DNA of 25,188 nt from an uncultured Butyricicoccus sp. (GTDB lineage: Bacteria > Bacillota > Clostridia > Oscillospirales > Butyricicoccaceae). Under the pieces are notes generated by a model, which ran no database searches, was not told where the DNA came from, and saw only the letters and a program-made list of their open reading frames with translations. How positions within the stretch are numbered: position 1 is the stretch's first letter; each line of letters opens with the position of its first letter. The stretch is taken from contig CAJUDU010000033.1 in NCBI GenBank assembly GCA_910584935.1, positions 1 through 25,188 of the forward strand, read 5' to 3'. A program made the translations under genes and the position numbers. Positions 1 to 7,382 of the stretch are shown here, in pieces.

Positions 1-68
1 TTATCAGTTGAGGATGTCTTATTTTTAGGCAAACCTCATTGTGCGGTATTGCCCTTGATTATATCATA
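1..68. other. Trailer-side flank of CRISPR array
   Basis: AT-rich sequence beyond the leader-distal repeat. No further repeat copy occurs here, although one more repeat-spacer unit would fit, so the array really ends at 69. No gene, terminator hairpin or other signal is evident in this short stretch. Confidence 0.6.
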
Positions 69-1727
69 ATTTCAATCCACGCACCCCGCGAGGGGTGCGA
101 CAGGGTGCGGCTTACACCCAACAAAGCATAACAATTATTTCAATCCACGCACCCCGCGAGGGGTGCGACCTATTTACTTCCGTCTGTGTAAAAGTCTTCT
201 CAGCATTTCAATCCACGCACCCCGCGAGGGGTGCGACAAATAATGCAAATACAAATGTTGCGATGCTGGGCGAAATTTCAATCCACGCACCCCGCGAGGG
301 GTGCGACGGAAGGCGTTACAATCAGCGTGCCGGAATATTTATTTCAATCCACGCACCCCGCGAGGGGTGCGACGATTTTGACTTGATGGGGCTGCTGTGA
401 TGGATGTATTTCAATCCACGCACCCCGCGAGGGGTGCGACACCATTTGCCCAAACCCACGAGCGGTGTTACCGAAATTTCAATCCACGCACCCCGCGAGG
501 GGTGCGACCAGTTGCAGTACGGATACGGGGCTGGCACTGTGTAAATTTCAATCCACGCACCCCGCGAGGGGTGCGACATCGGCTCGGCAGAAATAAAACA
601 CAGGTGCTGGAGATTTCAATCCACGCACCCCGCGAGGGGTGCGACAACGGTTGACGACTTTTTTTATGATGTGCTGCTGATTTCAATCCACGCACCCCGC
701 GAGGGGTGCGACGAATCAAGGCGATTGCTCTTCCACCTGACTTCGATATTTCAATCCACGCACCCCGTGAGGGGTGCGACCCGCAAGATGTAATTCATAC
801 CATCGGTAGAAGGATATTTCAATCCACGCACCCCGCGAGGGGTGCGACTAGTCCCCACCCATTGCATCCAGATAGGTATTCGAATTTCAATCCACGCACC
901 CCGCGAGGGGTGCGACACGCAGTGCCAAAAACATAGCTTTCCGCGCTGGCACTATTTCAATCCACGCACCCCGCGAGGGGTGCGACACCCGGAAAGCCGT
1001 TTTCGCGACCGCCGAGGGCGTATTTCAATCCACGCACCCCGCGAGGGGTGCGACAAAGGCGACACATATTACACGCTGGAAAATGGCATTTCAATCCACG
1101 CACCCCGCGAGGGGTGCGACGTTGCACAACGGCTAGGCATCCGTATTCCAAAATATTTCAATCCACGCACCCCGCGAGGGGTGCGACCAGAAATATTTAA
1201 TGCAATACTTGTTTCTATTAGCATTTCAATCCACGCACCCCGCGAGGGGTGCGACCTGTATATGCCCGTCCCTATGATATGTTTGCTGGATTTCAATCCA
1301 CGCACCCCGCGAGGGGTGCGACATTGACGGCACAGCGCCGGCATAACGGAGGGCAAATTTCAATCCACGCACCCCGCGAGGGGTGCGACAATTCTTCAGC
1401 ACCTTCGCTATCCACCATAGCCATTTCAATCCACGCACCCCGCGAGGGGTGCGACTTGGTTGTACCGCAGGATATTCAAACAACAATCAATATTTCAATC
1501 CACGCACCCCGCGAGGGGTGCGACGTTTCTTTATCCATCAATTTGCGCAATGCTTCCGATATTTCAATCCACGCACCCCGCGAGGGGTGCGACTCCATCC
1601 GGCAAATCGAAAACAGCGGCAACGCCGATTTCAATCCACGCACCCCGCGAGGGGTGCGACAAATGTTTTGCCATGATTTAATTGCCCTCCTTGCATTTCA
1701 ATCCACGCACCCCGCGAGGGGTGCGAC
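69..1727 (-). CRISPR. Type I-C CRISPR array, 25 repeats and 24 spacers
   Basis: The 33-nt repeat occurs 25 times, starting at 69, 137, 205, 275, 341, 408, 476, 545, 613, 680, 748, 816, 884, 954, 1022, 1088, 1155, 1223, 1290, 1357, 1423, 1492, 1561, 1628 and 1695. The 24 spacers are 33-37 nt (mean about 35) and none looks duplicated. Each repeat contains the palindrome GCACCCCGCGAGGGGTGC, a 7-bp stem with a 4-nt loop. On the minus strand the repeat begins GTCGC and ends GGATTGAAAT, the typical type I-C form, so transcription runs from high to low coordinates. Newest spacers should therefore be near 1700, next to the leader and cas2. Only the repeat at 748 differs (T for C at 768, in the loop). 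Spacer targets could not be searched. Confidence 0.98.
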
Positions 1728-1944
1728 AGCAAAAATTAACAAAAATATAGTTGATTTTAGACGATTTTTAAACAATTATAAACAATATCTACTATAATCA
1801 CTTCCTTAAAGTATAATAAACATCCTAGATAAATGCTCATTATGGGTAATTTAGGATTTAAATACTGTGCGAACCCACTGCATTTTCTTGTGTGTTTAGA
1901 CTTCGCAGTTATTCAACCTATACATAAGACAGAGATACAGTCAG
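1728..1944 (-). promoter_or_regulatory. CRISPR leader region between cas2 and array
   Basis: This is the gap between the end of cas2 and the first (leader-proximal) repeat. The 100 bases next to the array are very AT-rich, as leaders usually are. Minus-strand candidates for a promoter -10 (for example TATACT near 1811-1816) are visible, but no clear -35 pairs with them. No credible gene lies here. The leader role is inferred from position and the orientation of repeats and cas genes; leader-proximal integration and transcription should start here. Confidence 0.75.
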
Positions 1945-2235
1945 CTAAAGTGCTAAAAATCCTTCCGGAGAATAACTTTCTTTTGCTCCAAAATGCTCTA
2001 TCTTATTCTCGTAGTTGTTGCCTAAATAATAAAATCGTAAGCTGTCTTTTTCGGGGTTCATAATTTTACATAGCTTTGCCTGTAAAATGCGGCATTGTGC
2101 AGCATCTAATAAGCATTCAAATACAGAATGTTGCACACGTTGTCCATAATTTACACATTGCTTGGCAATTTGCCGTAAGCGTCTGCGACCAGCAGCATCT
2201 TCAGTGTTCACATCGTAGGTGATTAAAACCAGCAT
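1945..2235 (-). CDS. cas2: CRISPR-associated endoribonuclease/adaptation protein Cas2
   Basis: Cas2 forms the dimer core of the Cas1-Cas2 integrase that inserts new spacers at the leader end of the array. The 96-residue product has the family's usual length and the N-terminal beta-strand MLVLITYDVNT with the conserved Asp at residue 8. The basic stretch GRRRLRQIAKQC and the segment VQHSVFECLL are also typical. It is the last cas gene, three bases after the cas1 stop, with a modest ribosome site (GGAAGTG), and lies about 220 bases before the array. Nothing suggests it is damaged. Confidence 0.96.
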   Translation of the reverse strand: MLVLITYDVNTEDAAGRRRLRQIAKQCVNYGQRVQHSVFECLLDAAQCRILQAKLCKIMNPEKDSLRFYYLGNNYENKIEHFGAKESYSPEGFLAL

Positions 2236-2238
2236 AAG

Positions 2239-3270
2239 TCACTTCCACAAAAATGGCGGGTATTCATCCAGGTCATGTCGGAGATACCGTGCTAATAATA
2301 ACGCTTGTATATGCGGAATCATGCCCCATTCCAGTTTTTCCTTTAAAAATGGATGGGTTAAGGTTTCTTTTTTCTTGTCTTGCCAGCTTTTTAAGAAAGA
2401 TTTTCTGCTATTTTCAGTCATTCGCACAGCGCCACTTTCCAGATAAATGAAATCAGTTGGTTTTATCATTCGGTTGTTAATTAAGGTTAACACAAATCGG
2501 TCTGCCATATAAGGGCGAAGTTCTTCCATAAGATCTAATGCTAAGGATGTCCGACCAGGGCGATCCCGATGTAGAAAACCGACATAAGCATCCAGCCCAA
2601 CCCCTTCCAGTGCATGCGCACAATCGTGTGCTAATAAACTATATGCAAAAGATAGCAACGCATTGACAGCATCTAATGGAGGACGACGATTGCGACCATG
2701 GAAATAAAATGTTGTTTTATCGCCTAAAATCATATCATCAAATACATTGAAATATGCGCTGGCGCCAGTCCCTTCCAGTCCGCGTAAGCGTTCTAAGGAA
2801 GTTTCATCTCGCACTTGTGGTAATAACAACTGGATTTGCTGCGAAACAGCAGAAAATTTATTTTCATCAATCCGAAGGCCATGATCTCGGCGGGTGCGTT
2901 CAATGCTTTGACGAGTATTATATAATTTCCCTAAAATCATTATACGTGCCAGTTTTGCACTTGACATAAGATCATCTGCAATACGATATTGTTCCCGGCG
3001 CAACAATACATTTCCTACGCTGCTGCCACAGCTGCGCGCCAGAAATTTCCCTCTGGGTGTAAAAAACGCGAATCCAATTTCGTGTTTTGCACAAGCCCCC
3101 AGCAAAGCTGGGGAGGCTCCTGCATATGAAAATGTAATGATATTTTGTAGTGTGTGTAGCGGATAGCGTGCTGCAACTTGTCCTGTGCGGTTCGCGGTTA
3201 TGTTTTCACCGTCTAATGCCAGGTATATATCTTCAGATAAGATATATAATGTGTTTAGTAAATGTTTCAT
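2239..3270 (-). CDS. cas1: CRISPR-associated integrase Cas1 (type I-C)
   Basis: Cas1 is the metal-dependent integrase that, with Cas2, joins prespacers to the array. The 343-residue protein starts MKHLLNTLYILSEDIYLALDGENI, a typical I-C Cas1 N terminus. Catalytic-region motifs are present: Glu166 in GLEGTGASAYF, His234 in GFLHRDRPGR, and the acidic cluster around residues 246-250 in LALDLMEELRP. I chose ATG at 3270 because AAGGAGTG lies just upstream; an earlier GTG at 3276 is part of that ribosome site. The cas4 stop at 3273 is two bases before this start, implying translational coupling. The gene appears intact. Confidence 0.97.
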   Translation of the reverse strand: MKHLLNTLYILSEDIYLALDGENITANRTGQVAARYPLHTLQNIITFSYAGASPALLGACAKHEIGFAFFTPRGKFLARSCGSSVGNVLLRREQYRIADDLMSSAKLARIMILGKLYNTRQSIERTRRDHGLRIDENKFSAVSQQIQLLLPQVRDETSLERLRGLEGTGASAYFNVFDDMILGDKTTFYFHGRNRRPPLDAVNALLSFAYSLLAHDCAHALEGVGLDAYVGFLHRDRPGRTSLALDLMEELRPYMADRFVLTLINNRMIKPTDFIYLESGAVRMTENSRKSFLKSWQDKKKETLTHPFLKEKLEWGMIPHIQALLLARYLRHDLDEYPPFLWK

Positions 3271-3272
3271 TC

Positions 3273-3929
3273 TCACTCCTTTATTGCTTTGGCAAGATAA
3301 TCAGAAACTTTACTGATTCGCATCAGTTTTGGTATACAAAGTTCTTTCATAGAACAAGCATTACAGGATTTTGAAGGCTTTACTTTTGGTGTAAAATGCC
3401 GTGCATATAGCTTGTGCATTTCTTCCAAACAATCCTGCACCTCTTTTCGCAAAGATAATGTAAATGTAATCACTTGCCGGCGGCGGGGTTGCCCATAATA
3501 CAATGCACCTTCTGGTATGGTGCAGCAAAGCATTTCTTCTAAACATAACGCTTGCGCACATAATTGCAGTGCATCAGCAGTATGTTCCTTTTCTTTACCG
3601 CGTTTATATTCAACGGGATATGGCGTCCATAAACCATCATGACCTTGCAAAGAAACCCCATCTGGATGGCGATGAAATTCTACAACATCGCATTTGCCGG
3701 AAATACCTAGGTTTGCAGAAAAGATGTCCAGATTCCGGATAATCAACAAATCCCCACGGCTTTCCCGTGTTTCCCCATTGTGAGCATTTTCGTGCATAAG
3801 GTTGCCATCAACCGTCAGGAAATTATCTGCCCATTGGTTTTCAATATGGCATAGCGCCCATTGACGGCGGCAAACCCGGAAATGCTGTAAGCCGGATAAC
3901 TGTAAATAATCTTCTTCTTTATACGCCAT
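3273..3929 (-). CDS. cas4: CRISPR-associated exonuclease Cas4
   Basis: Cas4 is a RecB-like Fe-S exonuclease that trims prespacers and selects those with a correct PAM for Cas1-Cas2. The 218-residue protein shows four cysteines fitting the cluster: Cys20 in FRVCRRQW, and Cys189, Cys192 and Cys198 in CNACSMKELCIP. RecB nuclease residues are seen as Asp81 (GKCDVVEF) and the VEYKRGK motif (Glu107, Lys109). ATG at 3929 follows GGAG by a suitable distance and overlaps the end of cas7 by 11 bases. A TTG one codon earlier is possible but less likely. Adaptation therefore appears to be of the PAM-checking Cas1-2-4 kind. Confidence 0.96.
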   Translation of the reverse strand: MAYKEEDYLQLSGLQHFRVCRRQWALCHIENQWADNFLTVDGNLMHENAHNGETRESRGDLLIIRNLDIFSANLGISGKCDVVEFHRHPDGVSLQGHDGLWTPYPVEYKRGKEKEHTADALQLCAQALCLEEMLCCTIPEGALYYGQPRRRQVITFTLSLRKEVQDCLEEMHKLYARHFTPKVKPSKSCNACSMKELCIPKLMRISKVSDYLAKAIKE

Positions 3930-4761
3930 CAAAAATCTCCGGTTCTAAACCTGAAAGGGGCTGCTGGATGATTTCATAATCATCCACACAAGTTGGCATT
4001 TGCTTTGGGTTTTTCAGCTGTGCATGGACAGAACGATGTACCTGAGCAGAGGAATATTGTCCTTCTTTGCAGTTATGCCGCCACCAGAATAATTTCCAAA
4101 CTTCCATAGAACCATCTGGGCGGGCAGCGGAAGCGTCATTGACAAAAAGTGTTTGCAGGCATTGCTGAACAATTTGTGCATCTTCAGTGGAAAAACCGGT
4201 TTTCTCCGCTAATTGGACATTGATTGACCCTTTGATTTTATACAGCCCAAACCGCACAAAATGTTTTGTACCCATGGTATCCGATGCGCGGGCTTTATCC
4301 CCTTCTTCACCATTTACACTTTTGGTAATCTGCATATCTTCCACATCAACAGGGGAAAGGCTGACACCTTGGTGAATGGAAACTGGACCGCGTACACCCA
4401 CAGAAAGCCCTTTTGTATCTTTAAACGCAAACACTTGACCAAAAGTGCGGACATCCAGCCAGGTCTGGCAAGCCTTTTGTGAAAGTATAGCAGAATCCTT
4501 TTCTTTGCCCAAAGTTTTAGAAGCGCGGTTACTCAGGCTGGTGCAGCCATCATCACAGCGGTCTGCTGATTGTACAAAGATAGCCTGACCAAGATCCTGC
4601 ATTCGGTTACGGATTTTCCGTTTGATACATACATCGCTGATTTCGCCTAAGCCAGCGGAATCGGTGCGTGGGCTGTTGCCATTGAGGGGGTCGCCATTTG
4701 GATTCGCCATTGTCACAGATATAAAAGCGACAAAATCAATTTTGTTTTGCAAAATACTCAT
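3919..4761 (-). CDS. cas7: Type I-C Cascade backbone subunit Cas7 (Csd2)
   Basis: Cas7 coats the crRNA spacer in several copies and forms the Cascade backbone. The 280-residue product has the typical I-C length and the N-terminal signature FISVTMANPNGDPLNGNSPR (residues about 13-32), followed by GLGEISDVCIKRKIRNRMQD. The middle has the expected DVRTFGQVFAF segment. The start is supported by AAGGAGG about ten bases upstream, in the short gap after the cas8c stop. The 3' end overlaps cas4. No frame damage is seen. Confidence 0.97.
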   Translation of the reverse strand: MSILQNKIDFVAFISVTMANPNGDPLNGNSPRTDSAGLGEISDVCIKRKIRNRMQDLGQAIFVQSADRCDDGCTSLSNRASKTLGKEKDSAILSQKACQTWLDVRTFGQVFAFKDTKGLSVGVRGPVSIHQGVSLSPVDVEDMQITKSVNGEEGDKARASDTMGTKHFVRFGLYKIKGSINVQLAEKTGFSTEDAQIVQQCLQTLFVNDASAARPDGSMEVWKLFWWRHNCKEGQYSSAQVHRSVHAQLKNPKQMPTCVDDYEIIQQPLSGLEPEIFDGV

Positions 4762-4776
4762 GTTAAAAAGTCCTCC

Positions 4777-5187
4777 TTATGATTTATCTGTTGAGTCAAT
4801 ATTTTCATCAGTAGCATCATGTTTTTCAGAACGGCGTACACGCTGGGTATAATACCCAAGAAGATAAACATCCTCCAGCTTGCGATCCAAATCTTCCTCA
4901 CATTCTAAAAGTTGTTCGACAATTTCCGCACACAAGTTACGGTAATGGTTGCGCAGCCCTGGGGATAACTTGCTGTAATAGGGCAGTAAACGTTCTTCTA
5001 AAGTGCGCCAAACCGACATAGGACGCAAAGAGAAACGTTTTTGGAAACGCATTGCATTGGGTTCACGGGTTTCGTTGCTGCCATAAGCACTGCGCTCTAC
5101 AATTTCAGCGATTGCCAGCAGCCGCCCAAATAAAAAACTGCGGTTTTTTTCGAGCTTATCCCGTTGGATGTTGGTTTCGTCCATCAT
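4777..5187 (-). CDS. cas11c: Embedded small subunit Cas11c, internal start in cas8c
   Basis: In type I-C systems the small subunit Cas11c is translated from an internal site within cas8c; this is established for the family. Here a consensus AAGGAGG (5196-5202, minus strand) lies eight bases before ATG at 5187, in frame with cas8c at codon 482. The product would be 136 residues, starting MMDETNIQRDKLEKN, close to the 120-140 residues expected, and rich in charged helix-like segments such as IVEQLLECEEDLDRKLEDVY. It should bind along the non-target strand side of Cascade. The ribosome site is seen directly; expression is inferred. Confidence 0.8.
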   Translation of the reverse strand: MMDETNIQRDKLEKNRSFLFGRLLAIAEIVERSAYGSNETREPNAMRFQKRFSLRPMSVWRTLEERLLPYYSKLSPGLRNHYRNLCAEIVEQLLECEEDLDRKLEDVYLLGYYTQRVRRSEKHDATDENIDSTDKS

Positions 5188-6630
5188 GTTCCAATCCTCC
5201 TTAAAATGGTCAAAACGATATTTTCGTATTACTGCGCAAGCAGTGAATAACAAATCCCAGAATGGGTTTGCTTTGGAATTTTTCTTTTGTTCATTGAGAT
5301 AAATAACCAGATTAGAAGCCTGTTCCACCAAAGCACGTTCGATATTAGTTGGGAAAAGTGAACCATCAATGCGGCAAGCCATCAAACGCTGCATTTGCTG
5401 GCGTAAGAATTTGGGGTCTAAATCAGGTTTGCCGTTCCGTGGGGAACCGAACGCCCAGTTGATAATTTGAAACAGTGTTGGTGATTGAATGCCGAATATT
5501 CCGTTTTCCCAGCAGCAGGTTTCTTCCCAACGGTAAAGCCGCTCTAAAAAGTCGGATGCAATCAATTTATTGAAATATGTGACAGATAAGCGACCGGTAG
5601 TTGCTGCATCAAAGGCAACAATAACCGCTTCATCTGCAGTTCTTAAATTTTGTTTCCAGCCCATTAGTGATTTTTTCAGTGCATCTTTATATGCTGTTGG
5701 GTCAGGCAGGGTATTGCTTTTTTTTCGTATCATTGGGGAGTCTGTTGGCTTGGGCAGTGGATTTCCTTGCGGATTCCAACAAAGAAAAGTACGTCCACCC
5801 CATATAACACCTTGGTTTGCGACCAGCCAACGAAGTGCATTATGTGCCTTTTGGGAGGCGGTATAGCTAATTGTTGCTGCCTGTTGTGCGTTCTGGAATC
5901 TGCCTAAATAAGTAAACCCTTTGTCATCATTGGAGGAAATAAGTTTTGCATTCCCGCTTGCGGCAACAATTCCTTTTGGATGCAGTTCAGTTGTTGGTTC
6001 AGTTTTACCAGAAATCATACATACACTGGATGACATTGCTTGCCGTACAGAAGCATAATACTGGATAAAGGATTCCATTAGTTTTTTGTCAGACCAGCAT
6101 TCGCCTGTTTCATTTGGATCTGAATTCAACACATTCCAGCGAACAATTAGCTTTTCATCTTTTGGTTTGCCATTTTCCTGCAAATGAATGACTTCTATTC
6201 GGGATAAATCCTGCAAAATTGTGCCGCTGCGAACATATTGCAAAATAAGCGGCAATTTGGGATGTGCGTATGCAGACTGTGTCCAATCCTCTAAAAGTTT
6301 CAAATAAAGTGTATGTTTTTGGGTATCATATGGTGCAATATAGTCCAGCCGGTCACATAATGGATGGGCACAAGGCTTGCTTGTCCGGCTGGCAGATTCT
6401 TCGGTTACCGGAATAATGATTTTGGGCGCATCTTTGCCTAAATCTTTTGCGCTATAAAATTTCCCATGCGCATCAAGTACAATTTCAATTTGGGCGCGTG
6501 CCAACGCATGGGAGATCGGTGCAAGTGGTTCCAAGATACGCTTATTGGTGTCATCACCGCTAGATTCATATTCGCCAATTTTATGCTTCATGCAGTCATA
6601 GGTTTCACAGGCACTTTGCAAAAGTCCCAT
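4777..6630 (-). CDS. cas8c: Type I-C Cascade large subunit Cas8c (Csd1)
   Basis: Cas8c is the large Cascade subunit that reads the PAM and helps recruit Cas3. The 617-residue protein matches the Csd1 family in length, position and conserved blocks such as CMISGKTEPTTELHPKG (residues about 205-221), followed by LISSNDDKGFTYLGRF and NALRWLVANQG. The ATG at 6630 directly abuts the cas5c stop (TAAATG) and has GGGGAGG upstream, inside cas5c. The C-terminal third, from codon 482, carries its own ribosome site and probably also makes Cas11c, listed separately. The last 20 residues are hydrophilic and poorly conserved in character. Confidence 0.96.
   Translation of the reverse strand: MGLLQSACETYDCMKHKIGEYESSGDDTNKRILEPLAPISHALARAQIEIVLDAHGKFYSAKDLGKDAPKIIIPVTEESASRTSKPCAHPLCDRLDYIAPYDTQKHTLYLKLLEDWTQSAYAHPKLPLILQYVRSGTILQDLSRIEVIHLQENGKPKDEKLIVRWNVLNSDPNETGECWSDKKLMESFIQYYASVRQAMSSSVCMISGKTEPTTELHPKGIVAASGNAKLISSNDDKGFTYLGRFQNAQQAATISYTASQKAHNALRWLVANQGVIWGGRTFLCWNPQGNPLPKPTDSPMIRKKSNTLPDPTAYKDALKKSLMGWKQNLRTADEAVIVAFDAATTGRLSVTYFNKLIASDFLERLYRWEETCCWENGIFGIQSPTLFQIINWAFGSPRNGKPDLDPKFLRQQMQRLMACRIDGSLFPTNIERALVEQASNLVIYLNEQKKNSKANPFWDLLFTACAVIRKYRFDHFKEDWNMMDETNIQRDKLEKNRSFLFGRLLAIAEIVERSAYGSNETREPNAMRFQKRFSLRPMSVWRTLEERLLPYYSKLSPGLRNHYRNLCAEIVEQLLECEEDLDRKLEDVYLLGYYTQRVRRSEKHDATDENIDSTDKS
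5196..5202 (-). promoter_or_regulatory. Internal ribosome binding site for Cas11c
   Basis: A perfect AAGGAGG inside cas8c, eight bases before an in-frame ATG ATG pair. A consensus site at optimal spacing, at the very place where Cas11c is known to start in other I-C operons, is unlikely to be chance. Confidence 0.8.
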
Positions 6631-7380
6631 TTAGCATACCTCCCCAAATTCTTTTAGACCAGAAAAATTATCAGGTCCCACACCAAAGGGTTTGATATCC
6701 ATATCCCGCAAAGTTTTAGTGACAGGGCAATCTTCTGGACGTAAAAATGTAATGACGCCTTTTTTCATCACAGGATACCAAAACCGTGCGGTCATTTTGC
6801 CTTGGGTTTCATCAGAAAATGCCTCATCTGCATAGGTAATACCATGGTACATTAGCCCAAAATTGATTTCATCAGGAATACCTGTTGGAGGAGCATGATA
6901 AAACCCAAAGTCATCTGTATCATCAAACGCACAAGGAACAACATATCCTTGACATTCACGGGTACCCAGAAAAATATCCCTGCGTCCGCCTTTGGCAATC
7001 ATACGTTTTGCAATGTTATGATGTTTATTTTCATTGCGGTCAGCAGCCAATTCAGGACGGTTTTCATTCCATTCAAAATGAGCGCGCACACGATACCGGC
7101 AATCTTTGAGATAGGTATAAAAGGCCAAATCATTGGCATTGTCATGGTAATGGATTGGGCGAATCCCTTTGACTTCTGTGCGGATTGGATTCATAATTCG
7201 TACAGCATCAATATACCAGATGAATGTAGGTTTCCAAAAAACAGAAGAAATGATGCCTTTTAAAGCTTCATATGTGGGAATTTGATAGGTGCATTTTTCT
7301 CCGCCGATCCGCATAATTGGATCGGAGAAAAGTGCATAGTCACCATAAACCTCAAATTCAACAATGTTTGGGTATTGCAA
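6631..7380 (-). CDS. cas5c: Type I-C crRNA-processing endonuclease Cas5c (Cas5d)
   Basis: In type I-C, which lacks Cas6, Cas5 cuts the pre-crRNA at the base of the repeat hairpin and stays bound to the 5' handle. The 249-residue protein has the family's usual length. It shows FEVYGDYALFSDP, then YEALKGIISSVFWKPTFIW, and the Lys119-His120 pair in NENKHHNIAKRMI, matching the reported catalytic Lys-His of Cas5d. It ends with the typical GPDNFSGLKEFGEVC. The start must be TTG at 7380: GGAGG lies seven bases upstream across the cas3 stop, and the first in-frame ATG is at residue 23, inside the conserved fold. Confidence 0.95.
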   Translation of the reverse strand: MQYPNIVEFEVYGDYALFSDPIMRIGGEKCTYQIPTYEALKGIISSVFWKPTFIWYIDAVRIMNPIRTEVKGIRPIHYHDNANDLAFYTYLKDCRYRVRAHFEWNENRPELAADRNENKHHNIAKRMIAKGGRRDIFLGTRECQGYVVPCAFDDTDDFGFYHAPPTGIPDEINFGLMYHGITYADEAFSDETQGKMTARFWYPVMKKGVITFLRPEDCPVTKTLRDMDIKPFGVGPDNFSGLKEFGEVC

Positions 7381-7382
7381 AA

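Noticed and set aside
69..1797. Several overlapping open frames of 60-180 codons on both strands encoding repeated peptides such as ISIHAPREGCD or SHPSRGAWIEI.
   Set aside because: The 33-nt CRISPR repeat is a multiple of three without stops, so it yields spurious repeat proteins. There are no start signals, and the array explains them fully.
1833..2063. A 76-codon plus-strand open frame over the leader and cas2 end.
   Set aside because: It overlaps cas2 antisense, has no ribosome site and no recognisable motif.
3271..3276. GTG at 3276 as the cas1 start.
   Set aside because: The GTG is part of the AAGGAGTG ribosome site for the ATG at 3270, which gives the standard N terminus.
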